DNA from: Vibrio sp. 99-70-13A1 | GTDB taxonomy: Bacteria; Pseudomonadota; Gammaproteobacteria; Enterobacterales; Vibrionaceae | Length of the DNA: 32,097 nt | Reading direction: 5' to 3' | NCBI RefSeq assembly: GCF_013114625.1 | Contig: NZ_VTXD01000045.1 | Coordinates: 1-32,097, forward strand | In this document: positions 1 through 8,913 of the stretch, piece after piece | Position numbering within the stretch: position 1 is the first letter of the stretch | Layout of the letters: every line of letters begins with the position of its first letter | The notes under the pieces: model-generated | What the model was told of the DNA's origin: nothing | The model's database searches: none | Seen by the model: only the letters and a program-made list of their open reading frames with translations | Position numbers and translations under genes: made by a program

Positions 1-300
1 CAGTAATACCTCTTCAGAAAGTTGACTTCATTCACTTTCAACTCGTGACACCACGCTGATTTAGTTAATCAATTAACAATCTGTGCCTTATTGCTCCCTC
101 CTCGACTGCATCAACCAAAAGCTATATTCCAAAATTCACAGGCTAAATTCCCTCCAGCTAGATATAAAGTTATTTATATTTGATAGTGCCAAATTTCACC
201 CTCAAAAACGTAGACTTCGCGATCTTATGAAATGGTTATATTTCATTTAAATCCTGATAAACCAAAGACTAAATACTCACCTACGAAGGACGTAAGAGTA
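1..300. other. Non-coding left edge upstream of the lipoprotein gene
   Basis: No convincing gene is visible. The stretch is AT-rich. It carries a 6-bp inverted repeat, AGTTGA at 19-24 and TCAACT at 38-43. From about 160 on it is very AT-rich and presumably holds the promoter of the lipoprotein gene, but I cannot pick a clear -35/-10 pair. An in-frame ATG at 232 could extend the next gene by 23 codons. Those codons have no signal-peptide character and the ATG lacks a good ribosome binding site. Confidence 0.5.
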
Positions 301-3300
301 ATGAAAAAAATCAGCTTGCTGGCAGCGGCAGTTTCAATGGCGTTAACGGGTTGTGGGAGCGATGACTCAAACTCTTCTCCAACACCAACACCACAGTTCA
401 CAATCACAGCCATTGATGGCTACCTAAATAATGCCGAAGTTTATATTGGAGATAACTGTGACTCGCTTGTAGGTAGAACCAATCAAAGTGGTCAACTGAC
501 ACTCGATCTTACTGATGACATTGTCGATCAAAAGGTTTGTATTAAAGCCATTGCAAACGAAACGATTGATATGACTCGCGGTGTTGTTATTGATGAATTT
601 ACTCTTGCAGCCCCTTCTGTACCAAAAAGTGCTGACGAGACTATGGTTGTCAGTCCAATGACGAACCTTGTTGTTGAACAAATTGAGCATTCCGAAGCTA
701 ATGGCACTGAAATGACTCAAGAAGAGGCCGAGCAAGCTGTTGTTGAGTCTTTCAATACTAATGACAATGTGGTTTTTACTTCTGAAGATATCTTTGGTGA
801 TTACGTCGCAGTGGCAGAAAGTGAAGGCGAAGAAGCAGAAAAGGCTAAAGCCATCAATATTGTAGGTGAAACGTTAGTTGACAATGACGATGTGCTTGCT
901 CCGGCAGACCAACTCAATGTTATTGAAGATATATCGACAGAGACTTCAGATATTATTGCGGATGAAAACCAAACTCTAAGCGATGAGTATGCCCCTGTAG
1001 TGAACACTGGAGAAAACGGCTATATCGGTATTACACCAAATAACCGCCCAGCCCAAGCTGAAGACACCAACATTCAACCAATCACCTTCGAATTTGGTCA
1101 GTCACGCAGCTATGAATTAAGTACACTTTTCATTGATGCTGATGGCGACGCCTTAGTGTATACCGTTGACGCACAAGCAGCAGCAGGAGCTGTTATTCCG
1201 AATGGCAGTACAACTTTAACAGTTACTCCCACTCAAGCCGGTGTGTACGATGTGTTGATCTATGCATCTGATGAAGTATCTCGCTCTTACCCATTAGTGC
1301 TAAATGTAACAGCAACAACACCCAATACCGCGCCAATATTAAATGAGCAAAATACCTTACAAGCCGATCTCGACGATCTAAACCTGACAGTAACAGTCAG
1401 TGTTGATGAACAATTATCGATTAACGACTTGTTTATTGATGCAGAAAACGACGTACTTACTTATAACGTTACAGACGTGACAGCCAATGGCTTGAGCATC
1501 AATGCTGATAACGAAAGCACAGAGCTGCGTATTATTGGCACACCAGAACAAGCAGGTGTATTTACATTTAACATGACGGCTAATGATGGCGTAAACCCAG
1601 CAGCAGCCCAAAGCTTCTCCCTTACAATTTCAGAAGCTCCAAATGAAGCTCCTGTTATAGAACCAACACAGCAACAGCGCGTGGCAGATGAACTGACAGC
1701 TCTTGGGTTGCAAGTTGGTATTGCGGTTAACACCAACATAAGCCTTGACCAACTTTTTAGTGATGACGATGCGTTAACTCTGACAGCGCAAAACACTATC
1801 GAAGGTGTTAGTACAACAATTAATGGTTCAACTCTTTCATTAATAGGCATTCCTACGACTCAAGGTAATGCTGATCTCGAAATTTTTGCTGATGATGATG
1901 TTCACGAGCCAGTATTAGCCAAATTTGTTGTACCTGTGGCAGAGGAAGACTCTTCAGAGCCTACAGATCCTGTTTTACCCGCTCCAACCCCTAGCTTTGA
2001 AGAGAAGCACTTTATTGGCGGTGAGTGGCGCATGGGTGAGATTGGCGAAGATGAGCATGACCTAGAGATGGGTTGGGCTTCGCTGATGAAAGACCAAGAT
2101 CAGCACTACTTCTGTTGGAAGAAAAGCATTGATATTACGACTCCTGAACAGCTTTCTGAACTAGAGTTGCCTGAAAATAAAACACTTTCTATCGACCCAA
2201 ACAGCGATGATTGCTCGCCTGCTGATATCCAATCGGATGGCACATTGTTCTCTGACGGAGAAATCTTCACACCGGTTTATACATCAGAAAACAATGGGGA
2301 CTACCAAATTGTTTATGAACTTGAAGGTGGTTTGTATTGGTTAGACTCTACTCAAGATTTGCCATTCAGTGCGATGCTACCTGTCCCTGATATGGATCAA
2401 ACATTCTATCAAAGCATTGATTGGGAAAACGACTCTGATGTAGCACTACGCTTACGCAGTGCAAACTTCACTGTTAATCAACAAAATATTTATGCTGCAG
2501 ACGTGACAAAGTCAGGAACCTTTACTGCTCGTGAGTTAGAAGCCTATGATGATTATTTATTGCCAATGGTTTGGGCTGGTACTTGGGAAATATCCACATC
2601 AGATGATGGTAAAGAGCTACTAAGTTACGACTCATTTAATACTGCAAACTATGAACAACAATATATGCGCCAATTTAATGATGGTGAATTACGAATTCTT
2701 GTTGCTCAGCATGGGGATGAAGACGGAGAAAAGGTAGATATCGTTCTAGAATCACCCGATGAGTCATTATTACGTAGTATCAATGCGGTATGGGACCCAA
2801 GCTCAACACAACCTAAGCCAACGCCAACATTACCAGAGATCCTTGACCCAAGCTTACTTGATGGCAAAACGTTCTATATGACTGAATACGGTTCATCTAC
2901 TGGGGATGGGGAGTCTTTAGAGCATAGCGTTGTATGGTGTGATGCGGTCAAATTTGAAGATGGCATTTACTACTGGAGTAAACGTAATCCATCGAACAAT
3001 ACCACTTGCCCCACAGATGCTGACTTGATTGAAAGCGGTACATATACCATTGATGGTGAAAACTCTGTAATGGTTGTTCAAGCTGGCATTTACTCAACAA
3101 TTTATACCGTGATTGGAGATGCTAGTGACCTTTCACCTGGCGCTCTATCCGTCATAGCTCATAGCTCTCGCAAAACTCACTTTACAGATAAAAGCGCTGC
3201 AGAAGAGCGTTTAAATGCGAAATCAAGTACGGATGGGCACACTGGCAATAGCTTTGATTTCTACTTACCCACAGAGCAAAAGGGAACATCTGTACTGGGG

Positions 3301-3615
3301 AAAGTAAGTATCAACCTGACACAATCTAAGGCAAGCATTACCTTTGAGAAATCCCCAAATGGTGAAGACCTTACTTGTCAGTTGATTGGTGATAGTTTTG
3401 ATGGATTCTGGTTAAGCTCTGGCGATAAAGCTGATTATTTGTGGGATATTACATCTCAATGTAGACACGATTATCGAGGCAATGTTTCCGTTAGCATCCC
3501 TAGATGGCTTGAGCTGGAAACTAATACTGTATACAGCTTTGTTGGAAAATCAGATTATGCTCATCAAGAGTCCGTTAAATACAATATTCATTGGGATCGC
3601 AATTTAGCCGACTAG
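301..3615 (+). CDS. Large multidomain surface lipoprotein of unknown function
   Basis: The start at 301 is chosen because AAGGA lies 10 bases upstream and the protein then opens with a classic lipoprotein signal: MKK, a hydrophobic stretch, and the lipobox LTGC with Cys18 as the acylated residue. This gives 1104 residues. A Ser/Pro/Thr-rich linker follows, then a small beta module with a cysteine pair (about 32-80). Three cadherin-like/Ig-like repeats follow at roughly 247-340, 342-445 and 448-545, the last two opening with NxAP; they contain DADGD- or DAEND-type acidic motifs typical of calcium-binding dystroglycan-type repeats. The C-terminal half (about 560-1104) matches no family I recognise and contains a duplicated module with cysteines. 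It is a single gene with its own terminator. Adhesion or matrix binding is a guess from architecture only. Confidence 0.85.
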   Translation: MKKISLLAAAVSMALTGCGSDDSNSSPTPTPQFTITAIDGYLNNAEVYIGDNCDSLVGRTNQSGQLTLDLTDDIVDQKVCIKAIANETIDMTRGVVIDEFTLAAPSVPKSADETMVVSPMTNLVVEQIEHSEANGTEMTQEEAEQAVVESFNTNDNVVFTSEDIFGDYVAVAESEGEEAEKAKAINIVGETLVDNDDVLAPADQLNVIEDISTETSDIIADENQTLSDEYAPVVNTGENGYIGITPNNRPAQAEDTNIQPITFEFGQSRSYELSTLFIDADGDALVYTVDAQAAAGAVIPNGSTTLTVTPTQAGVYDVLIYASDEVSRSYPLVLNVTATTPNTAPILNEQNTLQADLDDLNLTVTVSVDEQLSINDLFIDAENDVLTYNVTDVTANGLSINADNESTELRIIGTPEQAGVFTFNMTANDGVNPAAAQSFSLTISEAPNEAPVIEPTQQQRVADELTALGLQVGIAVNTNISLDQLFSDDDALTLTAQNTIEGVSTTINGSTLSLIGIPTTQGNADLEIFADDDVHEPVLAKFVVPVAEEDSSEPTDPVLPAPTPSFEEKHFIGGEWRMGEIGEDEHDLEMGWASLMKDQDQHYFCWKKSIDITTPEQLSELELPENKTLSIDPNSDDCSPADIQSDGTLFSDGEIFTPVYTSENNGDYQIVYELEGGLYWLDSTQDLPFSAMLPVPDMDQTFYQSIDWENDSDVALRLRSANFTVNQQNIYAADVTKSGTFTARELEAYDDYLLPMVWAGTWEISTSDDGKELLSYDSFNTANYEQQYMRQFNDGELRILVAQHGDEDGEKVDIVLESPDESLLRSINAVWDPSSTQPKPTPTLPEILDPSLLDGKTFYMTEYGSSTGDGESLEHSVVWCDAVKFEDGIYYWSKRNPSNNTTCPTDADLIESGTYTIDGENSVMVVQAGIYSTIYTVIGDASDLSPGALSVIAHSSRKTHFTDKSAAEERLNAKSSTDGHTGNSFDFYLPTEQKGTSVLGKVSINLTQSKASITFEKSPNGEDLTCQLIGDSFDGFWLSSGDKADYLWDITSQCRHDYRGNVSVSIPRWLELETNTVYSFVGKSDYAHQESVKYNIHWDRNLAD

Positions 3616-3998
3616 TTTTTATAAAAAGTACTATTATCAATGAAAGCCCTACTGTGTGGGGCTTTTCATTTCTTTCCTCGATGCAACTCAACCTTAAAGT
3701 CTGCAGATTTCCCCTCTATTTTCCCTTTTCAATAAACTAAAATGAACAGTTAAAAGGCCGCGCAAAGATGTGTGATATGAACTTTACCTCACACTTTTTA
3801 TTTAAACCGTTTTATCAATGAACAATTTCCTTTTGAACAACCACTTATACCTTGAGTCATACGGGTACTTTGAGTTACCTTGTTTAATCCAAAGTAGTGG
3901 TCCACAATACGCTCTGTACCTCACTTTAAACGTAAAATTATTGGTTCTCCCACGAAAGTAGTCTAGAAATAGTTTATGATTATAAGAGTCCAACTATT
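3616..3998. other. Intergenic region between the lipoprotein gene and zur
   Basis: Besides the terminator at 3642-3675, this region has a second weaker hairpin: GTGTGA (3770-3775) and TCACAC (3789-3794), followed by TTTTT. The 63-codon minus-strand reading frame at 3802-3993 looks fortuitous: no ribosome site and no recognisable sequence. The zur promoter must lie here, but I found no clear sigma-70 pair and no obvious Zur operator. Confidence 0.5.
3642..3675 (+). terminator. Intrinsic terminator of the lipoprotein gene
   Basis: AAAGCCC and GGGCTTT arms close a short ACTGTGT-centred loop. They are followed by a T-rich run. The hairpin starts 26 bases after the stop codon. Confidence 0.75.
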
Positions 3999-4457
3999 AT
4001 GGTGAAAAAATTGGACCAAACATTGATAGAGCAAGTTGAAGGGATATGCGCAGCGAGAGGAGTTCGTTTAACTCCACAAAGAAAGCGAGTTTTTGAACTG
4101 ATTTTATCTAACAAGAAAGCATCCAGTGCTTACGAGTTATTAGAACAATTAAAAATAAGCGAGCCGCAAGCAAAGCCTCCCACTGTATATCGCGCTTTAG
4201 ATTTTTTATTGGAACAAGGTTTCATTCACCGGGTCGAGTCGACAAATAGCTTTATATGTTGCTGCTCATGCAATGCCAATAAGCATTTTTCTCAGTTATT
4301 AATCTGCGATAAATGTGGCACTGTTATTGAATTGCAAGACGATGCTTTAATCGCTCAACTGGCTAGTAACGCAGAGAAGCATGGCTTTCAACTGACTAAC
4401 CATGTCATTGAGTCACACGGGATATGTCAATCTTGCTCCTCTAACATGAAAGAATAA
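3999..4457 (+). CDS. zur: Zinc uptake regulator Zur (Fur family)
   Basis: This is a Fur-family repressor that binds DNA when zinc-loaded and shuts off zinc uptake genes. The 152-residue protein has the N-terminal winged helix (RLTPQRKRVFELI, PTVYRALDFLLEQG). The metal ligands fall at exactly the E. coli Zur positions as I recall them: structural site Cys103, Cys106, Cys143, Cys146; sensing site His77, Cys88, His96, Glu111. It lacks the His-rich signature of Fur itself. AAGAG lies 10 bases before the ATG. cheX follows after 14 bases, so the two are probably cotranscribed. The family call is secure; an own-operator is not visible. Confidence 0.95.
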   Translation: MVKKLDQTLIEQVEGICAARGVRLTPQRKRVFELILSNKKASSAYELLEQLKISEPQAKPPTVYRALDFLLEQGFIHRVESTNSFICCCSCNANKHFSQLLICDKCGTVIELQDDALIAQLASNAEKHGFQLTNHVIESHGICQSCSSNMKE

Positions 4458-4471
4458 GATAGAAGAACATT

Positions 4472-4933
4472 ATGCGCGCTGAATTTGTAAACCCGTTTTT
4501 AGCCTCTTTAATGAATGTACTAAAAACGATGGCCTCTCTAGAATTGAAGCCACAAAAACCAAGAGTAAAGAAAGACGAAATTGCTCGAGGTGATGTATCA
4601 GGCTTAATCGGTATGGTTGGCCAACAAAGTCGCGGCTCTATGTCGATTACCTTTGATGAAGGGCTTGCGCTAGAGATCATGCAGAACATGCTTGGTGAAA
4701 GACCAAATGGTCTAAACGAAGAAGTGACGGACATGGTCGGCGAAATCACCAATATGGTGACGGGCGGTGCTAAGCGCATCCTTGCTGAAAGTGGATTCGA
4801 TTTCGATATGGCAACACCCGTTGTTGTATCTGGTAAAGGTCATACTATTCGCCACAAATGTGAAGGCTCAATTATTATCATGCCATTTACATCTCAATGG
4901 GGTAACGCCTTCATTGAAATTTGTTTCGAGTAA
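4472..4933 (+). CDS. cheX: CheX-type CheY-phosphate phosphatase / chemotaxis protein
   Basis: The 153-residue protein matches the CheX/CheC phosphatase fold. The signature ExxN appears as Glu91-Ile-Thr-Asn94, within the helix DMVGEITNMVTGGAK, where the Glu and Asn act on phosphorylated response-regulator receivers. Only one such motif is present, as in CheX, whereas CheC usually has two. The start has AGAAGA just upstream. The gene sits 14 bases after zur and ahead of a strong shared terminator. Its direct partner (CheY or another receiver protein) cannot be told from this window, and its pairing with zur has no obvious functional logic. Confidence 0.85.
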   Translation: MRAEFVNPFLASLMNVLKTMASLELKPQKPRVKKDEIARGDVSGLIGMVGQQSRGSMSITFDEGLALEIMQNMLGERPNGLNEEVTDMVGEITNMVTGGAKRILAESGFDFDMATPVVVSGKGHTIRHKCEGSIIIMPFTSQWGNAFIEICFE

Positions 4934-4955
4934 TTTTTACCGCTAATGAATAAAC

Positions 4956-4987
4956 AAAAAGCCGACGCAATTGCGTCGGCTTTTTTA
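4956..4987. terminator. Bidirectional terminator between cheX and pgi
   Basis: A perfect palindrome (AAAAGCCGACGCAA / TTGCGTCGGCTTTT) with flanking A and T runs serves both converging genes. A second, imperfect hairpin (about 5021-5048, AAGTA.AGCCA / TGGCT.TACTT) lies closer to the pgi stop. Confidence 0.9.
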
Positions 4988-5095
4988 TATCTGGTGTTTT
5001 CAAACCTGATAATAATGGCAAGTAAAGCCAAATGCATGGCTCTACTTATAGCACCCTGACCATATCGCGTTAGCAATACCGCCAGGGCAAAGCAA

Positions 5096-6751
5096 TTATA
5101 ATGCTTTGAACGCGTTAAATGCGTTAATCAGACCATTTGTTGAACTGTCATGAGATGATACTTCAGAACCATCAGCCAGCTCAGGTAGAATTTGGTTTGC
5201 TAGTTGCTTACCAAGCTCAACACCCCATTGATCAAAGCTGAAGATATTCCAGATAACACCTTGAACAAAGATTTTATGTTCGTACATTGCAATCAAGTTA
5301 CCAAGCGTACGAGGTGTAATCTGTTTAACCAAAATAGAGTTTGTTGGGCGGTTACCCTCAAATACTTTAAATGGCGCCAGTTCAGCCGCTTCTTCTGCAG
5401 TTTTACCCGCCGCTAGGAACTCAGCTTCAACGACTTCTTTCGTTTTACCAAACGCAAGTGCTTCCGTTTGAGCAAAGAAGTTCGACATCAATTTCTGATG
5501 GTGATCAGATGCTGGATTGTGGCTAATTGCAGGAGCAATGAAATCAGCAGGAATCAGCTTAGTACCTTGGTGGATCAGTTGGTAGAAAGCGTGCTGACCG
5601 TTTGTTCCAGGCTCACCCCAAATAATAGGACCAGTTTGGTAATCCACAGGGTTGCCGTTACGGTCAACAAACTTACCATTTGATTCCATGTTACCTTGCT
5701 GGAAATAAGCAGCAAAACGGTGCATGTATTGATCGTATGGCAAGATAGCTTCAGACTCAGCGCCGTGGAAGTTATTGTACCAAATACCTATAAGAGCAAG
5801 GATTACTGGAATATTGCTTTCTAGGTCAGTTGAAGCAAAATGGTTATCCATCTCGTGAGCACCGTCTAATAGCTCAACGAAGTTATCGAAGCCAATAGAA
5901 AGTGAAATAGAAAGACCAATAGCAGACCATAGTGAGTAACGACCACCAACCCAATCCCAGAATTCGAACATATTGTCAGTATCAATACCGAACTCAGCAA
6001 CAGAAGCCGCGTTAGTTGAAAGTGCAGCAAAGTGCTTAGCAACGTGCGCTTCATCACCGGCTTCAGCCAAGAACCAATCACGAGCAGAGTGTGCGTTCGT
6101 CATTGTTTCTTGAGTGGTAAATGTTTTAGATGCAACCAAGAACAACGTTGTTTCAGGGTTTAGCGGCTTAAGCGTTTCAACGATGTGTGTACCATCAACG
6201 TTAGAAACAAAATGCATGTTTAGGCGAGTCTTGTATGGCGTTAGCGCTTCAGTCACCATGTATGGACCAAGGTCAGAACCACCAATACCAATGTTTACAA
6301 CGTCAGTAATCTCTTTACCTGTGTAACCTTTCCAATCACCAGAAACGATGCGGTGTGTAAACAGTTCCATTTTAGCTAGAACTGCGTTTACAGCTGGCAT
6401 TACATCTTTGCCATCAACGATTACAGGATTATCGCTGCGGTTACGTAGAGCGGTATGAAGAACAGAACGACCTTCTGTTTTGTTGATTGCTTCACCGCTA
6501 AACATAGCTTCAATTGCTGATTTAAGTTCTGTCTCGTTCGCAAGAGAGAACAATTTCTTCATTGTTTCAGCATCAACAAGGTTCTTTGAGTAATCAACTA
6601 AGATATCTGAACCAAATTTTGTAGAGAACTTTTCGAAACGCTGCGCATCTTGAGCAAAAAGATCTTTAAGACCCATGTCTTGTGCAGATTCAAAATGAGC
6701 TGTTAGATCTTTCCACGCAGATGTTTGCGTTGGGTTAATGTTTTTCAACAT
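5096..6751 (-). CDS. pgi: Glucose-6-phosphate isomerase
   Basis: It interconverts glucose-6-phosphate and fructose-6-phosphate in cytoplasmic glycolysis and gluconeogenesis. The 551-residue length is that of the proteobacterial enzyme. Family signatures are present: VVNIGIGGSDLGP in the phosphate-binding sugar-isomerase domain, VGGRYSLWSAIGLS, the catalytic glutamate in QQGNMESNGK, the histidine in GTNGQHAFYQLIHQGT, and the lysine in QWGVELGKQLANQ near the C terminus. GGGA lies 9 bases upstream of the ATG. The gene stands alone, divergent from yjbQ and convergent with cheX, with the palindromic terminator about 110 bp after its stop. Confidence 0.97.
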   Translation of the reverse strand: MLKNINPTQTSAWKDLTAHFESAQDMGLKDLFAQDAQRFEKFSTKFGSDILVDYSKNLVDAETMKKLFSLANETELKSAIEAMFSGEAINKTEGRSVLHTALRNRSDNPVIVDGKDVMPAVNAVLAKMELFTHRIVSGDWKGYTGKEITDVVNIGIGGSDLGPYMVTEALTPYKTRLNMHFVSNVDGTHIVETLKPLNPETTLFLVASKTFTTQETMTNAHSARDWFLAEAGDEAHVAKHFAALSTNAASVAEFGIDTDNMFEFWDWVGGRYSLWSAIGLSISLSIGFDNFVELLDGAHEMDNHFASTDLESNIPVILALIGIWYNNFHGAESEAILPYDQYMHRFAAYFQQGNMESNGKFVDRNGNPVDYQTGPIIWGEPGTNGQHAFYQLIHQGTKLIPADFIAPAISHNPASDHHQKLMSNFFAQTEALAFGKTKEVVEAEFLAAGKTAEEAAELAPFKVFEGNRPTNSILVKQITPRTLGNLIAMYEHKIFVQGVIWNIFSFDQWGVELGKQLANQILPELADGSEVSSHDSSTNGLINAFNAFKAL

Positions 6752-7069
6752 GATGTCTATCCCGATATTACTGTTGGTTTTATTCTAGCCACCGTAACGA
6801 TGAGTAGAATCCCCGATTAGGCGATAATATTATTATTCAAATAAAGCACTTAAGCTTTTTTGAACTCTTATTTGTAATTTATTTTCATGACGTATTATGC
6901 AGCAGTTAAAAATCAACATATTGAGATAAATCAGATTACATTTGTTGATTTAAAAAGCGGCATAAGTAAAGCTCCACTCTATTTGAAAATTGAGTCAAAC
7001 CTTGTAAATTCAAGTCTAAAAGATAGCGTTAAACAACTATTTTTCCAAACACAATATAAAGGATGCCAT

Positions 7070-7489
7070 ATGTGGGTTCAGAAGACGATTCATCTCGATG
7101 CCAAAAAGCGTGGCTTTCACCTGATTACTGATGAAATTGAACAACAAACTAATTCTATCAATAATATCTCTGTTGGTTTGTTACACCTTTTTATACAGCA
7201 CACATCTGCCAGTCTGACTTTAAATGAAAATGCGGATCCAACGGTACGTATAGACATGGAATCTCACTTTAATAAATACGTCCCAGAACGAGCAAGTTAC
7301 TACCTTCATACTTACGAGGGAGATGACGACATGCCAGCACACATCAAAGCTTCCCTTTTGGGTAATAGCATTACCATCCCAATTACCAATGGGCGATTAG
7401 CTTTAGGTACATGGCAGGGCATTTACTTAGGAGAGCACCGTGACTGTGGTGGAAGCAGAACTATCATTGCAACCATTCAAGGTGAGTGA
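7070..7489 (+). CDS. yjbQ: YjbQ/UPF0047 family protein (secondary thiamine-phosphate synthase family)
   Basis: The start at 7070 is preferred: AAAGGA lies 6 bases upstream, and the resulting 139 residues (MWVQKTIHL...) match the length and N terminus of E. coli YjbQ (138 aa). The family core is clear: LFIQHTSASLTLNENAD, the histidine in YLHTYEGDDDMPAHIK, and the C-terminal GTWQGIYLGEHRD with conserved His/Asp residues that look like a metal or active site. Members are linked to a weak thiamine-phosphate synthase activity, but the physiological role is unsettled. The frame stays open for a further 61 codons upstream, to an ATG at 6887; that stretch has no family similarity and is more likely leader. 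Confidence 0.9.
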   Translation: MWVQKTIHLDAKKRGFHLITDEIEQQTNSINNISVGLLHLFIQHTSASLTLNENADPTVRIDMESHFNKYVPERASYYLHTYEGDDDMPAHIKASLLGNSITIPITNGRLALGTWQGIYLGEHRDCGGSRTIIATIQGE

Positions 7490-7575
7490 CGATTCACTAT
7501 TAGTAACAATGATGGGTAGTCACAATTAACGATGAGCAACAATTCAAAATAGGCAACAACACACCGGCAGATTAA

Positions 7576-7613
7576 ATAAAAAAGGGTGGCACTGTTATGT
7601 GCCACCCTTTAAC
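7576..7613. terminator. Bidirectional terminator between yjbQ and the barrel gene
   Basis: Perfect 12-bp arms, AAAGGGTGGCAC and GTGCCACCCTTT, enclose TGTTAT. The A-run before the stem gives a strong U-tail on the minus strand, so it mainly ends the dnaB-alr-barrel transcript. It can also stop yjbQ readthrough. Confidence 0.88.
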
Positions 7614-7689
7614 AATAAAGACCATGAAAGACATATGAGATATTCGATTTATCACCCTAGCCTTTAAGCTTTTTCTTTTTGGTTTGAGT

Positions 7690-8913
7690 TTAAAAAGGCT
7701 GGTTTATCATGACCCGAAAGGTACCTTCTTCACTGCCTTTAGCTATTTCAGTTCGAACGACTATACCTTCAACTTGAAAACGAACCGCGCCACCAATACT
7801 CCACTTCATATCAGTGTGTAAGGTCTTTAAATCGTATTCTTCAGAGACTCGACCTACTTCAGCAAAAGCAACCCATTGCCACCAAGGTAAGTCGTAGTAA
7901 TTTATTACAGGGATACTCTCTAAAGGCTGCCAATCAGGAAGCACCCGATACTCTGCAGAATAATGAATTGCCGAACGTCCGTGAAAGCGACCACCAGTAT
8001 AGCTTCTTAATCGATATAAACCGCCAAGACGAGCTTGCTCCATTTCTGGTGGACGAGCGCAACGATCAGAAGAGCAGTTATCCCAAGTAGGAGTATCTGA
8101 TGTATAGAAGTCGAGCGCGACAACCTGCTGATCAAATAACTCACCAAGAGGGCCTAGTGCGTAATAATGGCTATTTTGGAAAGTCCATTTAAGCCAAGGA
8201 TCATCGTCCCCCCAGTTCTCTGCACCTGTCATCAATTCAAAAGAGGTATGAGAGCCTTTGGTGGTGTTACGCGTGCTGTCACGGTTATCCCAATCAAAAG
8301 TTAAGCTTAAACCCGTGGCCTTTTCATCGTCATATAAGCCGTCTAACTCACGAGAGCTAAAAAAGGGTTTCACAATTATCGAACTCACTCCAGACTCAAT
8401 TGGAGATGCAAAGCTAACATCACGAATAGGTTGAAAGACACCGAGTAGACCATGTTCAGCAATATTACCCCACGGTAATAAATACTTGAATTCGAACTGA
8501 TAGTTTTTTTCTACACCATCAATGATCGTTTTATCATTGTTAGATGAATTGTTGTCTCCTTGAGAACCAAGGTAATAGGGGTTGTCATTAAAACGAGCTT
8601 GGTACATTTGAGTGCTGAATAGCCACTCTTCCGACAATGCATAATTGAAAGCAGAAACGAATCCAACATAGCTGTCTTTATCTGAATACAGCGCCATACC
8701 GAATAAAGCAGCTTGTGGCTGACCAACACCTTTAGCGACACCAGCAACCCCAAAGGTATTTCCCATCACTTCAGTGCTGAAATAAAAAGGTAAGAATGCA
8801 GAGTCCTTTTCTTCACTAGCCACATTTAATGAAAAGGTAATGCCCAGAACACTCAGTAGTGAAGGAATCAACAAGGTAGATATGCGCTTGGTAAATCTAG
8901 CCAAAGGCATCAT
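7690..8913 (-). CDS. Omp85/BamA-type outer-membrane beta-barrel protein without POTRA domains
   Basis: This 407-residue protein has a signal peptide (basic RFTKR, a hydrophobic stretch, likely cleavage after NVAS near residue 34). It then goes straight into alternating beta-strand sequence and ends in a C-terminal Phe (VMINQPF), as outer-membrane barrels do. Residues 204-220 (LTFDWDNRDSTRNTTKG) and 297-310 (GGLYRLRSYTGGRF) resemble the D15/surface-antigen barrel core, with LRSY at 302-305 where Omp85 proteins have VRGF or VRGY. There is no room for POTRA repeats. Cys280 and Cys285 lie in a probable surface loop. The first ATG overlaps the alr stop by one base, and a second ATG follows at once; translational coupling to alr is likely. 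Cargo or role unknown. Confidence 0.8.
   Translation of the reverse strand: MMPLARFTKRISTLLIPSLLSVLGITFSLNVASEEKDSAFLPFYFSTEVMGNTFGVAGVAKGVGQPQAALFGMALYSDKDSYVGFVSAFNYALSEEWLFSTQMYQARFNDNPYYLGSQGDNNSSNNDKTIIDGVEKNYQFEFKYLLPWGNIAEHGLLGVFQPIRDVSFASPIESGVSSIIVKPFFSSRELDGLYDDEKATGLSLTFDWDNRDSTRNTTKGSHTSFELMTGAENWGDDDPWLKWTFQNSHYYALGPLGELFDQQVVALDFYTSDTPTWDNCSSDRCARPPEMEQARLGGLYRLRSYTGGRFHGRSAIHYSAEYRVLPDWQPLESIPVINYYDLPWWQWVAFAEVGRVSEEYDLKTLHTDMKWSIGGAVRFQVEGIVVRTEIAKGSEEGTFRVMINQPF

Noticed and set aside
232..300. Upstream ATG start for the large lipoprotein
   Set aside because: It would bury the lipoprotein signal peptide 23 residues inside the protein; the ATG at 301 has a ribosome site and a correct lipobox distance.
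3770..3794. TGTGA...TCACA resembling a CRP site upstream of zur
   Set aside because: The half sites are 13 bases apart instead of 6. A weak hairpin with a T-run explains them better.
3802..3993. 63-codon minus-strand reading frame upstream of zur
   Set aside because: It occupies the zur promoter region, lacks a ribosome site, and looks like random AT-rich translation.
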